64,000 nt of DNA, from assembly GCA_021793405.1 (NCBI GenBank), contig JAJYSV010000009.1:30184-94183 (forward strand), read 5' to 3'. The DNA is from Acidobacteriota bacterium. Lineage in GTDB: Bacteria; Acidobacteriota; Terriglobia; Terriglobales; Acidobacteriaceae. Below, in pieces: positions 12,060 to 20,877 of this stretch; the first letter of the stretch is position 1, and the number at the start of each line of letters is the position of its first letter. Below the pieces are notes generated by a model that saw only the letters and a program-made list of their open reading frames with translations, did no database searches and was not told where the DNA came from. The position numbers and the translations under genes are program-made.

Positions 12060-13289
12060 TTGCGAGTAGGAATGATGACACGCGAGTATCCGCCCAACGT
12101 CTACGGGGGCGCTGGAGTCCACGTCGAATATCTGAGCCGGGAACTGGCAAAGAAGATGGAAGTGGAAGTCCATTGCTGGGGCGATCAAACGCTGGATGCA
12201 GGCAACCTGCATGTCCGCGGCGCAGAGCCGTGGGACGCACTCAGCGACGGGACGCAGGAGAAGTTCAATACTGCGCTGGCAGCGTTCAGCCTGAACCTGG
12301 TGCAGATGAAGGCGCTGGCGGCGATTGACGTGGTGCACACGCATACCTGGTATGTGTCGATGGCGGGCTTTCTGGCGAAGAAACTCTTTAAGATCCCATT
12401 TGTGCTGACCACGCATAGTCTGGAGCCGCTGCGGGCATGGAAGTCCGAGCAACTGGGAAGTGGTTACGCGATGAGCTCGTGGATGGAACGCACCGCCATC
12501 CTCGACGCGGATGCAGTGATCGCGGTATCGAACGGCACCAAGGCGGACATTCTGCGCGTGTATCCGGAATTGCAGCCGGACAAAGTACACGTCATCTACA
12601 ACGGTATCGACCTGGCGGAATATAACAAGGCGAGCGATACCGCTGCGCTGACCAAGTATGGAGTCGACCCCGCGCAGCCCTATGTTTTATTTGTGGGACG
12701 CATCACGCGGCAGAAGGGCGTCACACACCTGGTCGAGGCAATTCGCTATTTGCCCGCGAACACGCAAGTGGTGTTGTGCGCAGGCGCGCCGGACACACCG
12801 GAGATCGCAGCCGAAATGCGGCAGAAGGTAGCCGAGGCGCAGGCCAGCCATCCCCACGTGGTGTGGATTGAAAAGATGGTGACCAAGCCGGAGGCGATCC
12901 AGATGTACAGCCACGCTCGCGTGTTTTGCTGTCCGTCTGTGTATGAGCCGTTCGGCATCATCAATCTGGAAGCGATGGCCTGCCACGCTCCCGTAGTGGC
13001 CAGCGCCACGGGTGGAATTCTTGAAGTGGTCGTCGATGGACAGACAGGGTACTTGGTGCCATTCGAGTCCGATCCCACGACTGGCTTTCCGTCGAACCCG
13101 AAGCAATTTGCGCGTGACCTGGCAGCGAAGATTTCCGATTTGTTTGCAGATCCGGAAAAATGCAAACGATTTGGCGAAGCGGGCCGCAGACGCGTGGAAG
13201 AAAAGTTTGCCTGGGCGGCGATTGCCGACCAGACCATCGAGTTATATCGCGAGTTACTTTCATCGAGAAATATCCAGGGCGATCGATAA
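12060..13289 (+). CDS. glgA: Glycogen synthase-type glycosyltransferase (GT4/GlgA, actinobacterial style)
   Basis: I place the start at the TTG at 12060 because AGGAG lies seven bases upstream and the product then begins M-R-V-G-M-M-T-R-E-Y-P-P-N-V-Y-G-G, the usual opening of this family. An ATG at 12024 in frame has no ribosome-binding site. The 409-residue protein has two Rossmann domains. The C-terminal one (from about 190) carries F-V-G-R-I-T-R-Q-K-G and the retaining-enzyme E-x7-E segment Y-E-P-F-G-I-I-N-L-E. Family members use ADP- or UDP-glucose to extend alpha-1,4-glucan or to make maltose 1-phosphate; which applies here cannot be told. No other glycogen gene is adjacent. Confidence 0.85.
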   Translation: MRVGMMTREYPPNVYGGAGVHVEYLSRELAKKMEVEVHCWGDQTLDAGNLHVRGAEPWDALSDGTQEKFNTALAAFSLNLVQMKALAAIDVVHTHTWYVSMAGFLAKKLFKIPFVLTTHSLEPLRAWKSEQLGSGYAMSSWMERTAILDADAVIAVSNGTKADILRVYPELQPDKVHVIYNGIDLAEYNKASDTAALTKYGVDPAQPYVLFVGRITRQKGVTHLVEAIRYLPANTQVVLCAGAPDTPEIAAEMRQKVAEAQASHPHVVWIEKMVTKPEAIQMYSHARVFCCPSVYEPFGIINLEAMACHAPVVASATGGILEVVVDGQTGYLVPFESDPTTGFPSNPKQFARDLAAKISDLFADPEKCKRFGEAGRRRVEEKFAWAAIADQTIELYRELLSSRNIQGDR

Positions 13290-13306
13290 CGCGCTCTGTT
13301 CTTGAC

Positions 13307-14482
13307 TTATCCGCGCTCAGCGCGCTCCATGACGTTCGCGAGCAAATGGAGTAGCTGCAATTCATCCCAAATGTCTGGCTTGGCTGCTGTTGTGCCGACA
13401 TGCGCGATCAGCGGGCTCACGAGCATCTGCTTGAGAGTTTTGCTGGGTAGATCCTGCGCCAACCACTCTGCCTCGGCAAAGGGAATCAGATTGTCCTCGC
13501 GGCCATGCAGCAGGTAGACCGGCACATGGAGTCCGGCAAGATGGCCATGCGGCGAGACGGCGGCCATTTCGGCCACGTGTTTTTTATTCGAGTCAAACAA
13601 TAACGAAGGATCCCGCTGGGTAATGTTGATGATGCGGTCATACTCGGTCTTCTGTTCTTGCGTCATCTTTGCCACCAAGGGTGTTTCCAGCGAGTAATTT
13701 TGCTGCAGGCGAGCGCGAAACGCAGTGCGAATGGTGTCGATGTCCGCCGGCTGGGTGAAATCTTCAAGGTGCTCGTATTCAAGAATCCACGGGCCGTAGT
13801 TGTTGGGAGTCGTGCGCTCGACGTCGCCATCGGGCAGGGGATCGGCGCCGGTTACGAAAAATGTTGCGACCCGATACAGATCGTCGTGCGCTCCGACGGA
13901 AAAGACAAATGAAACATCATTGGAGTACGGCGGTTCCGCGGCAGCCATTAGCGCCAGCCCACCAGAAAAGCTGAGGGCCATCAATCCGACAGATCGTCCA
14001 GTGGTGCTCCGCAGCCATTGGACAGAGTCGCCAATCGCCTGCACGTCAGAGGGCTGGATACGATAGTCGCGGCTATCCGGGAGTTCCGGGGTCAGCACGC
14101 GCAGGCCGCAGGAGGCCAGCGAGCGGGCGAAGGCCATCAACCGCGGCTCATCGATCCCTAGATAGTGAACGCCCGGGACGAGTACCAGGCCCGGCGCATT
14201 GAGGAAACCAACGGGTGTGTAGAGTCGCGCTTCGACCACGCCCGCGGAAGATGGAATTGTGAGTGTCCTGGTGGTGAGCGGCATCGCGGCGATGGACCGC
14301 AGCAGCCGCGGCACGGGCTTGCCATTCAACTCGCCAAGAATAGCCGCTGCCTGGAGATATGCGCGTATCCTGGGCCAGAAAAAAGAGAGCGACAGCAGGC
14401 TAATAAGTAGATAAGCCACGAACAGCGCGAAATGTATGCGCCTGATCCGTGGCTGGAATTGGGAGCGAACTGAAGCATTCAC
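13307..14482 (-). CDS. Alpha/beta-hydrolase with N-terminal membrane anchor
   Basis: A 391-residue protein. An N-terminal hydrophobic helix (about 15-37) suggests membrane anchoring. The hydrolase core includes the nucleophile elbow A-L-S-F-S-G-G-L (Ser in S-x-S-G-G, a variant of G-x-S-x-G), an acidic residue in L-L-H-G-R-E-D-N-L-I-P, and a late His in I-A-H-V-G. AAAGAG precedes the ATG at 14482. The gene sits tail-to-tail with glgA and upstream of nothing obvious; the RNase J gene ends 36 bases beyond its start on the same strand. Substrate unknown; esterase or lipase-like activity is possible. Confidence 0.75.
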   Translation of the reverse strand: MNASVRSQFQPRIRRIHFALFVAYLLISLLSLSFFWPRIRAYLQAAAILGELNGKPVPRLLRSIAAMPLTTRTLTIPSSAGVVEARLYTPVGFLNAPGLVLVPGVHYLGIDEPRLMAFARSLASCGLRVLTPELPDSRDYRIQPSDVQAIGDSVQWLRSTTGRSVGLMALSFSGGLALMAAAEPPYSNDVSFVFSVGAHDDLYRVATFFVTGADPLPDGDVERTTPNNYGPWILEYEHLEDFTQPADIDTIRTAFRARLQQNYSLETPLVAKMTQEQKTEYDRIINITQRDPSLLFDSNKKHVAEMAAVSPHGHLAGLHVPVYLLHGREDNLIPFAEAEWLAQDLPSKTLKQMLVSPLIAHVGTTAAKPDIWDELQLLHLLANVMERAERG

Positions 14483-14518
14483 TCTTTCAGTTGTATCAAA
14501 GCTGAGAAACTCGCCGGC

Positions 14519-16180
14519 CTAGATTTCAAGAATTACCGGCATGATGAGTGGACGACGGCTGGTATTTTTCTGGATATATCGCTTCAAGTCCTGGCGGATT
14601 TTCTCCTTGATGACGCCGTAGTCGGCCTTTTCTTCCGCGCTGGAAGCATCCAGGGTCGCACCGACCACCAGTCGCGCCTGGTCGATCAGCGCCTCTTCTC
14701 CAGCGGCAAATCCGCGCGTCACAATTTCCGGCATGCTTTCGACGCGGCCTGTGGTCTGGTTGATGGCGAGAATCGGCAGCACAATACCGCCTTCACTTAA
14801 ATGACGGCGATCGCGCATTACCACGTCTTCGACGACGCCTGCCGTGGAACCGGCATCGATGCAAACGCGGCCCACGGCCACCTTGCCGTGCTTGCGCGCT
14901 GAGTCCTGGGTCAGTTCCAGCACATCGCCATTCTCCAGTAGCATGATTTTTTCCACCACGCCCAACTCGGCCGCCAATTCGGCATGCAGCTTGAGATGGC
15001 GATAGTCTCCGTGGAGGGGAACAAAATATTTCGGTTTGAGAAGATGCAGCAGCAGGCGTAGCTCATCCTGGCTGGCGTGCCCGCTGACGTGGATCAATCC
15101 ATTCGTGCCATCGTCGTAAATTACGTGCGCATCGCGACGATACAAATGGTCAATCATGCGAAAAATGCTTTTCTCGTTACCGGGAATCACGCGCGAACTG
15201 AGGACCACAGTATCGCCCGGCTCAATCTTCACCTGGCGATGGTTATCGACCGCAGCGCGGGTCAGCGCCGACATGGGCTCGCCTTGGGTGCCGCTGATGA
15301 ATACGCAGACTTTGTCCGGGGCATAATCCTTGATCTGCCCGGCGGCAATCAACTGAGAATCCGGAACATCGAGATAATTGAAATCCTGAGCGATTTCAAA
15401 GGAGTTCTGCAAGGACCGGCCGACAATGGCGATCTTGCGGCCATGTTCCATGGCCAGGTCCGTGGCAATGCGCAGACGGTGAATCGAGGAGGAAAAGCAG
15501 CTGAAGAAAAGACGCTGTTTGGTGCGCGCAAACACTTCATCCAGCGCTGGCCGTACGGCACGCTCGCTGGGCGTGTGGCCGTGGCGATCGACGTTGGTGG
15601 AGTCCTGCAGCAGCGCCAGGACGCCGCGCTTCCCGTATTCGGCGAAGGTGTGCAGATCGAAAGGTCGAGCGTCCGGGGGAGTCAGATCGATTTTGAAGTC
15701 GCCGGAATGGATCACCACGCCAACCGGCGTCTCAACCGCCAGCGCGACGCAGTCCACCAGGCTATGAGTGACGCGGATGGGAGTGATTTTGAAGATGCCG
15801 AGCGGAAATGGCTGGCCCGGAATCATCTCAACCATCTCGACGTCATCGAGCAGATCATGCTCTTCCAGCTTGCCTTCGATGTACGCCAGCGTAAATTCTG
15901 TGCCATAGATGGGCACACGCAGTTCAGACAAAATCCACGGCAAGCCGCCGATGTGATCTTCATGCCCGTGCGTCAAGACGATGCCGCGCACGCGCTCGCG
16001 ATTCTCGACCAGGTACGTAATGTCGGGCACAACAACGTCGACGCCGAGCAGTTCTTCGTCGGGAAACATGAGGCCGGCGTCGATAACAAAAATGTCATCC
16101 TGCCAGCGAATCGCCATGCAATTTTTGCCGAATTCGCCCAGGCCGCCCAGGGGAATAATCTGTAACTTACCGTCAACCAT
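14519..16180 (-). CDS. rnj: Ribonuclease J
   Basis: A metallo-beta-lactamase/beta-CASP nuclease that cuts RNA internally and from the 5' end during mRNA turnover and rRNA maturation. The 553-residue product has the zinc motif H71-G-H73-E-D75-H76, the later G-D-F-K-I-D and H-V-S-G-H-A motifs, the beta-CASP domain, and the family C-terminal domain. Length is normal for RNase J. Having RNase J rather than relying only on RNase E fits an acidobacterium. The gene is transcribed away from the AhpD-like gene, with about 130 bases between their starts. Confidence 0.95.
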   Translation of the reverse strand: MVDGKLQIIPLGGLGEFGKNCMAIRWQDDIFVIDAGLMFPDEELLGVDVVVPDITYLVENRERVRGIVLTHGHEDHIGGLPWILSELRVPIYGTEFTLAYIEGKLEEHDLLDDVEMVEMIPGQPFPLGIFKITPIRVTHSLVDCVALAVETPVGVVIHSGDFKIDLTPPDARPFDLHTFAEYGKRGVLALLQDSTNVDRHGHTPSERAVRPALDEVFARTKQRLFFSCFSSSIHRLRIATDLAMEHGRKIAIVGRSLQNSFEIAQDFNYLDVPDSQLIAAGQIKDYAPDKVCVFISGTQGEPMSALTRAAVDNHRQVKIEPGDTVVLSSRVIPGNEKSIFRMIDHLYRRDAHVIYDDGTNGLIHVSGHASQDELRLLLHLLKPKYFVPLHGDYRHLKLHAELAAELGVVEKIMLLENGDVLELTQDSARKHGKVAVGRVCIDAGSTAGVVEDVVMRDRRHLSEGGIVLPILAINQTTGRVESMPEIVTRGFAAGEEALIDQARLVVGATLDASSAEEKADYGVIKEKIRQDLKRYIQKNTSRRPLIMPVILEI

Positions 16181-16308
16181 AGGAAAGACGATGCTAGCAC
16201 GTTCTTGAGGAATATTTCAGGCGGCGGGTCGCGATGGGCCCAGAGAAACGAAAATGAATCCTTGAAAATCTGCCCGGAATCTTAGATTTGGAAAGGAAGA
16301 ATGCCAGG

Positions 16309-16770
16309 ATGCAACCTCGTCTAGAATATGCAAAAGCCTCGCCGGAAGCGGCGAAGGCGATGATTCAGCTGGAATCTGTGGTGCGCCGCAGCGGAATCGA
16401 TCCTCGTCTATTGGAGTTGATCAAAATTCGCGCATCGCAAATAAACGGATGCGCCTATTGCATCGACATGCACACGAAAGATGCGCGCGCCAAAGGTGAG
16501 ACGGAGCAGCGCATCTACGCGCTGAACGCATGGCGTGAAACGCCGTTTTTTTCTGACAAGGAGCGCGCCGCGCTGGCGTGGACCGAGGCGATCACGAATA
16601 TTCAGACCGGTCACGCACCCGATGCTGTCTATGGGGAACTGAGCAGAAATTTCAGCGAGGGCGAGATGGTGAACCTGACGCTGGCGATTACCACGATCAA
16701 TGCCTGGAACCGAATCGCCATCGCGTTTCGTTCCGTGCCAGGCAGCTACCAGCCGACTGCGTCACGCTGA
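16309..16770 (+). CDS. AhpD-like/carboxymuconolactone decarboxylase-family protein
   Basis: I choose the ATG at 16309, nine bases after AAGGAAG; a TTG at 16288 is in frame but its coding sequence would include that ribosome-binding site. The 153-residue protein is a small all-helical member of the AhpD superfamily, with the redox C-A-Y-C pair in N-G-C-A-Y-C-I-D-M-H and the downstream E-x-x-A-L-A-W-T-E helix. Such proteins act as alkylhydroperoxidases or have unknown redox roles. No ahpC or pca genes are near, so the substrate is open. It is convergent with dapD, whose stop is one base away from this gene's end. Confidence 0.85.
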   Translation: MQPRLEYAKASPEAAKAMIQLESVVRRSGIDPRLLELIKIRASQINGCAYCIDMHTKDARAKGETEQRIYALNAWRETPFFSDKERAALAWTEAITNIQTGHAPDAVYGELSRNFSEGEMVNLTLAITTINAWNRIAIAFRSVPGSYQPTASR

Positions 16771-16771
16771 T

Positions 16772-17617
16772 TCAGCGCAGCAGGTCTTCGAGTTCGAGTG
16801 AAAGTTCAGTTTTCTTGTCGCGATACTTCACGATCACCGGAGTGTAGAGGCTCAAGCCCCATTCGGCAGCCTTGCCGCGGGTAATTGAGCGCGCGCCTGC
16901 TACGACGACAGCATCTTCAGGAATCACCAGAGGATCGTTCCCAGTGGCTCGCAGAATTTCTCCGCGCACGATGTCATACACTGGCGTGGAACGCGTGAGG
17001 ATGACGCCAGCGCCCAAGACTGCGCGCTTCCGTACCAGGGTGCCTTCATAGACCCCGCAGTTGCCGCCGATCAGCACATCGTCTTCCAGGATGACGGGAC
17101 TGGCATTCACAGGCTCCAGCACGCCGCCGATCTGCGCCGCGGCACTGATATGGACATTTCGGCCAATCTGCGCGCAAGAGCCCACCAGCGCGTGCGAATC
17201 GATCATGGTGCCCGCGTCCACATAGGCGCCCACGTTGACATACATGGGCGGCATGCAGACAACTCCCGGCGCCAGGTAGGCACCGGCACGGACGGAGGAG
17301 CCGCCGGGCACGACGCGGACTTTTTCATCCACGGTGAAGCGCTGCACCGGATACGTGTGTTTGTCGACGAAGGAGAAATCTTCGCCAGTCTCTACCAGAT
17401 GGCCGATACGAAAGCCGAGCAGAATGCCGCGCTTGACCCAGGCATTCACCCTCCAGCCTTGCGGTTGGCTGGCATCGGGTTCGGCGGCGCGCACCGTTCC
17501 GCGACTCAGGGCATCGCGCAGGTCGAAAAAGGCGGCTTCGATCTCCGCGGAATCGGTAGTCTGAGTTCCGGGCTCAAAAGCAGATTCAATGCGGGATGCA
17601 AGCGAGGCATGAGACAA
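16772..17617 (-). CDS. dapD: 2,3,4,5-tetrahydropyridine-2,6-dicarboxylate N-succinyltransferase
   Basis: DapD succinylates tetrahydrodipicolinate, the branch of the diaminopimelate/lysine route that blocks the amino group. The 281-residue product has the N-terminal helical part, [10 protein letters not shown], and the left-handed beta-helix made of hexapeptide repeats (about 100-240) with [13 protein letters not shown]. The start appears to be TTG at 17617 with AGGA nine bases upstream; no ATG fits. It follows dapA by 64 bases. The partner enzymes DapC and DapE are not in this window. Confidence 0.93.
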   Translation of the reverse strand: MSHASLASRIESAFEPGTQTTDSAEIEAAFFDLRDALSRGTVRAAEPDASQPQGWRVNAWVKRGILLGFRIGHLVETGEDFSFVDKHTYPVQRFTVDEKVRVVPGGSSVRAGAYLAPGVVCMPPMYVNVGAYVDAGTMIDSHALVGSCAQIGRNVHISAAAQIGGVLEPVNASPVILEDDVLIGGNCGVYEGTLVRKRAVLGAGVILTRSTPVYDIVRGEILRATGNDPLVIPEDAVVVAGARSITRGKAAEWGLSLYTPVIVKYRDKKTELSLELEDLLR

Positions 17618-17681
17618 AGGGAGAAATCCTCAGGTTCGGTCTGCTTCGATTTGCGCTTCCGACTCGGGCAATGGAGCTTGC

Positions 17682-18623
17682 TTATTTTTTGCTCGAAGCG
17701 GAAATCCGTTCATCGGCGGACTGTTTTCCAACGGACACGGTCTCCAGCAAGCCAAGGTCGCCGACCAGCCGCTCCAGATAGGCGCGAGTCTTCGGCACCA
17801 CCGGCATCATGGGCAGGCGGTACTCCTCCTGAATGCGTCCCATCAGGGCGAGGACGCATTTGACCGGCTGCGGGTTGGGCTCAATGAAGTTGCCGATGAT
17901 CAATGGGTAGTATTTGCGGTAGAGTTGCCGGGCAAGCGGCCAGTCATTTTCCAGCGCGGCGTCCGTCATCCGCGTCATTTGCGCTGGAATGGCATTGGCG
18001 GCGACTGAAATGACGCCCGCGCCTCCAACGGAAAGGATGGGGAGGGCAAGATTGTCATCGCCGGCGAACACCTTAAAACGGTCCGGCACAGAATGGACCA
18101 CTTCGGTGATCTGCTGCAGGTTTCCGCTGGATTCCTTGATGCCGATAATGTTGGGAATCTCCGCCAGACGAGCGGTCGTCTCGGGCAACAGATTGATCCC
18201 GGTGCGGCTGGGGATGTTGTAGACCAACACCTGCAGGTGCGTATTCTCCGCGATGGCGCGGAAGTGCTGATACTGGCCCTCCTGGGTCGGCTTGGTGTAG
18301 TAGGGATTCGCCGTCAGCACGCCATCGACGCCGGGGATGGCTTGCAGCTTCTTGACGCGCTCAATCGCCTGCCGCGACGTGTTGTGACTGCAGCCGACGA
18401 AGATGGGCACGCGCCCCTCGCCAGCCTCAACGACGAGCCGAACCAGGCGTAACCATTCCTCTTCCAGCAGGGCGCAGGCCTCGCCGGTCGAACCGGTGGG
18501 AACAAGGAAATGGATGCCACTTTCAATTTGCCAGCGAACGAGATTTTGCAGTGCATTCCAATCCACATCGCCGTTTGAAAGAAACGGCGTTACGAGCGCG
18601 GTACCGCATCCGGAAAGTTCCAT
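17682..18623 (-). CDS. dapA: 4-hydroxy-tetrahydrodipicolinate synthase
   Basis: DapA condenses pyruvate with aspartate semialdehyde, the first committed step to diaminopimelate and lysine. The 313-residue TIM-barrel protein shows G-T-A-L-V-T-P-F at the N-terminus, G-S-T-G-E-A, the catalytic tyrosine in V-L-V-Y-N-I-P-S-R-T-G and the Schiff-base lysine in I-I-G-I-K-E-S-S-G. It is slightly longer than average because of a C-terminal extension rich in Ser and Lys. It lies downstream of dapB, separated by a hairpin terminator (18683-18721), so its expression may be partly uncoupled from asd-lysC-dapB. Confidence 0.95.
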   Translation of the reverse strand: MELSGCGTALVTPFLSNGDVDWNALQNLVRWQIESGIHFLVPTGSTGEACALLEEEWLRLVRLVVEAGEGRVPIFVGCSHNTSRQAIERVKKLQAIPGVDGVLTANPYYTKPTQEGQYQHFRAIAENTHLQVLVYNIPSRTGINLLPETTARLAEIPNIIGIKESSGNLQQITEVVHSVPDRFKVFAGDDNLALPILSVGGAGVISVAANAIPAQMTRMTDAALENDWPLARQLYRKYYPLIIGNFIEPNPQPVKCVLALMGRIQEEYRLPMMPVVPKTRAYLERLVGDLGLLETVSVGKQSADERISASSKK

Positions 18624-18682
18624 ATGTCCGCAGTCTACAACGAACCCGGATGGAGATACATCGTTCCGGAGAAATCGTTGTG

Positions 18683-18721
18683 AAAAACTCGCCGGTTGCG
18701 CCCGTCAGGGGCTCAACCGGC
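18683..18721 (-). terminator. Intrinsic terminator between dapB and dapA
   Basis: On the minus strand GCCGGTTG and CAACCGGC pair perfectly (18714-18721 with 18691-18698). The loop can extend the stem with GCCC/GGGC, and it is followed by GAG and five Ts (18687-18683). This is a good factor-independent terminator only a few bases after the dapB stop and about 60 bases before the dapA start. It should reduce or end transcription of the upstream operon before dapA. Confidence 0.75.
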
Positions 18722-18723
18722 GG

Positions 18724-19410
18724 CTAGGCCAGAATCTGGGGAAAGACATCCTGGAAGTCGTAGCATCCCGTGCGGGTAGCCAACCATTCCGCGCCTCGGA
18801 CCGCTCCGTCGGCAAAGCTGCGCCGCGACAGGGCCTGGTGTTCCACAACGATGCGTTCATTGTCGGAGCTGACTTCCAGGCGATGCGTGCCAATGGCGTC
18901 TTTTACACGATGCGCGTCGATGGTCGCCGAGGCGCCGTAGGGTGTGGACGCGAGAACCTGCTGTAGCGTCAATGCTGTGCCGGAAGGAGAATCCAGCTTT
19001 TCCGTGTGGTGGGTCTCGTCGATCTTGAACTGATACCCGCCCGCCTGGTTGCCGAGCAGCCTTGCCAATTGATACAGCAACTGCACGCCGAACGAGAAAT
19101 TGGTCGAGTAAAGCAGACCAGCGCCTTTGCGGGCAGCCAACGCGCGCATCTCTTCCAGATGCTGGTACCAACCGGTAGTGCCCACAACCATCCTGGCGCC
19201 GGTTGCAAGGCAGGCGCGCATATTCTGCAGTGCGGCGTCGGGCGTGGTGAAGTCGATCACCACATCAAACGATGCCAGATTTGGCGCGGTGAGCGAGCCG
19301 GCGTCTCGATTCTCCTCGATATCCAGCACCTGGACGCTGTGCCCGCGTTCCCGAGCAATGTCCGTCACTACACGTCCGGTTTTTCCTTGACCTAAGATCA
19401 GCATGCGCAT
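18724..19410 (-). CDS. dapB: 4-hydroxy-tetrahydrodipicolinate reductase
   Basis: DapB reduces the DapA product with NAD(P)H to tetrahydrodipicolinate. The 228-residue product is shorter than the E. coli enzyme (about 270) but in the range of compact DapB proteins. It keeps the Rossmann start M-L-I-L-G-Q-G-K-T-G-R, the V-I-D-F-T-T-P motif, G-T-T-G-W, S-T-N-F-S-F-G, and the catalytic E-T-H-H-x-x-K-L-D-S-P-S-G-T-A segment. Its ribosome-binding site AGGAG overlaps the end of lysC, so translation is probably linked. A terminator follows directly. Confidence 0.94.
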   Translation of the reverse strand: MRMLILGQGKTGRVVTDIARERGHSVQVLDIEENRDAGSLTAPNLASFDVVIDFTTPDAALQNMRACLATGARMVVGTTGWYQHLEEMRALAARKGAGLLYSTNFSFGVQLLYQLARLLGNQAGGYQFKIDETHHTEKLDSPSGTALTLQQVLASTPYGASATIDAHRVKDAIGTHRLEVSSDNERIVVEHQALSRRSFADGAVRGAEWLATRTGCYDFQDVFPQILA

Positions 19411-19416
19411 GGCGGG

Positions 19417-20877
19417 CTAGCTCCTTTTCACGGCGGCGGGAGCCTCGGTGGAAACTGCTGCGAGGGATTCTCGCGCGGCAACGTCGAAAATCTCCGGATC
19501 GGGGTCCTGAAAGAAATGCCGATGCAGCGACCGTACGGCTTCTTCCACATCGTCCTCCTCAATCATAAAACTCATGTTGATCTCCGACGCTCCTTGGGAG
19601 ATCATTCGCACGTTGACGTGACGGATGGCGGCAAAGACCTGGGCGGCGATTCCGCGCTGGCCGCGAATGTTTTCTCCCACCATGCAGATCAGTGCCTTGC
19701 GGCCTTCATATTTCACGTCCGCAAGCTTGCTCAGGTCGGCGGCAACGGCGGGTAGACGGTCATTCGAGTCCACCGTCAGGGATACGCTCACCTCCGAGGT
19801 CGAGACCATGTCGACCGCGCATTTATGCCGGTCGAAGACGTCGAAGATCGCTTTCAGGTAGCCGTGCGTCATCAACATGCGGCTGGCCACCACGTCGATG
19901 ATGGTGAGTTTGCGCTTGACAGCGATGGATTTGAACGGCGTCCGCGAGTGTCTTGCTGTCGCGGTAATCTGCGTGCCCTCGTTGCTGGGGTCCCTGGAAT
20001 TCAGCACCCATACGGGGATATTTTTTTGCACGGCGGGTAAGATTGTCGCCGGATGCAACACCTTCGCTCCAAAGTAGGCAAGCTCGGAGGCTTCTTCAAA
20101 ACTGATGGTCTTGACTCGCAGCGCGTCGGGGCACACGCGAGGATCGGTAGTCATAATGCCGTTGACGTCCGTCCATATCTCAATTGCGTGGGCGTTCAGA
20201 CCGCGACCGATCAGTGCGCCAGTATAGTCCGAGCCGCCACGGCCTAGCGTGGTAGTCACGCCATTTTCCGTGGCTCCGATAAAGCCGCCCAACACGGGAA
20301 TGTGGCCTTTTTCCAGCAACGGCAGCACGCATTGCCGCAACTGGTGTTCGATCTTGTCTTCCAGTGGAGTGGCTTTGCCATGTTCGCTGTCGGTCACGAT
20401 GCAGGTGCGCGCGTCGATGTGAATTCCGTTCAGCCCGGACTGGGCATAGAGTTCGCCGATCATGCGGCTGGATAATCGCTCGCCGTAGGATGCGACCAGG
20501 TCCGTGGTACGCGGCGTCAACTCCTGCACCGCGGCCAGTCCGCGCAGCAGATCGTCGAGCGACTCGAACTGCTCCTCCATCCATGCGTGGGTAGAGGCGA
20601 TCTGAGTGCCGGTCAGCAGCGCCGAGACCGCATCGAGATGGCGGTTGCGCAGGCGGGAGCTGATGGCAAGCGCGCCGGTGCGATCGCCACGTTCGGCAGC
20701 GGTGGCTGCGGCCAGCAATTGGTCCGTCACCTTGGCCATGGCGCTGACCACAACGATGGGAGTCAACCCGCGCGCACGACGCCCCTCGACAATTTCCGCT
20801 GTACGGGCAATCGCGGCCGGGTTCTCCACCGAGGTGCCGCCAAATTTCATCACGACGATCTTCATCTTGCTGCTCAT
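19417..20877 (-). CDS. lysC: Aspartate kinase
   Basis: LysC phosphorylates aspartate, opening the lysine, methionine and threonine routes. The 486-residue protein is a monofunctional enzyme with K-F-G-G-T-S-V near the start, G-R-G-G-S-D-Y-T in the kinase domain, and two C-terminal ACT domains (from about 315) that normally bind lysine or threonine for feedback control. The ATG at 20877 overlaps the asd stop as ATGA, indicating translational coupling. dapB follows six bases after its stop. No homoserine dehydrogenase fusion is present. Confidence 0.95.
   Translation of the reverse strand: MSSKMKIVVMKFGGTSVENPAAIARTAEIVEGRRARGLTPIVVVSAMAKVTDQLLAAATAAERGDRTGALAISSRLRNRHLDAVSALLTGTQIASTHAWMEEQFESLDDLLRGLAAVQELTPRTTDLVASYGERLSSRMIGELYAQSGLNGIHIDARTCIVTDSEHGKATPLEDKIEHQLRQCVLPLLEKGHIPVLGGFIGATENGVTTTLGRGGSDYTGALIGRGLNAHAIEIWTDVNGIMTTDPRVCPDALRVKTISFEEASELAYFGAKVLHPATILPAVQKNIPVWVLNSRDPSNEGTQITATARHSRTPFKSIAVKRKLTIIDVVASRMLMTHGYLKAIFDVFDRHKCAVDMVSTSEVSVSLTVDSNDRLPAVAADLSKLADVKYEGRKALICMVGENIRGQRGIAAQVFAAIRHVNVRMISQGASEINMSFMIEEDDVEEAVRSLHRHFFQDPDPEIFDVAARESLAAVSTEAPAAVKRS

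Noticed and set aside
15077..16165. Long open frame opposite RNase J
   Set aside because: The opposite strand encodes a complete, well-conserved RNase J; this frame has no recognisable motif.
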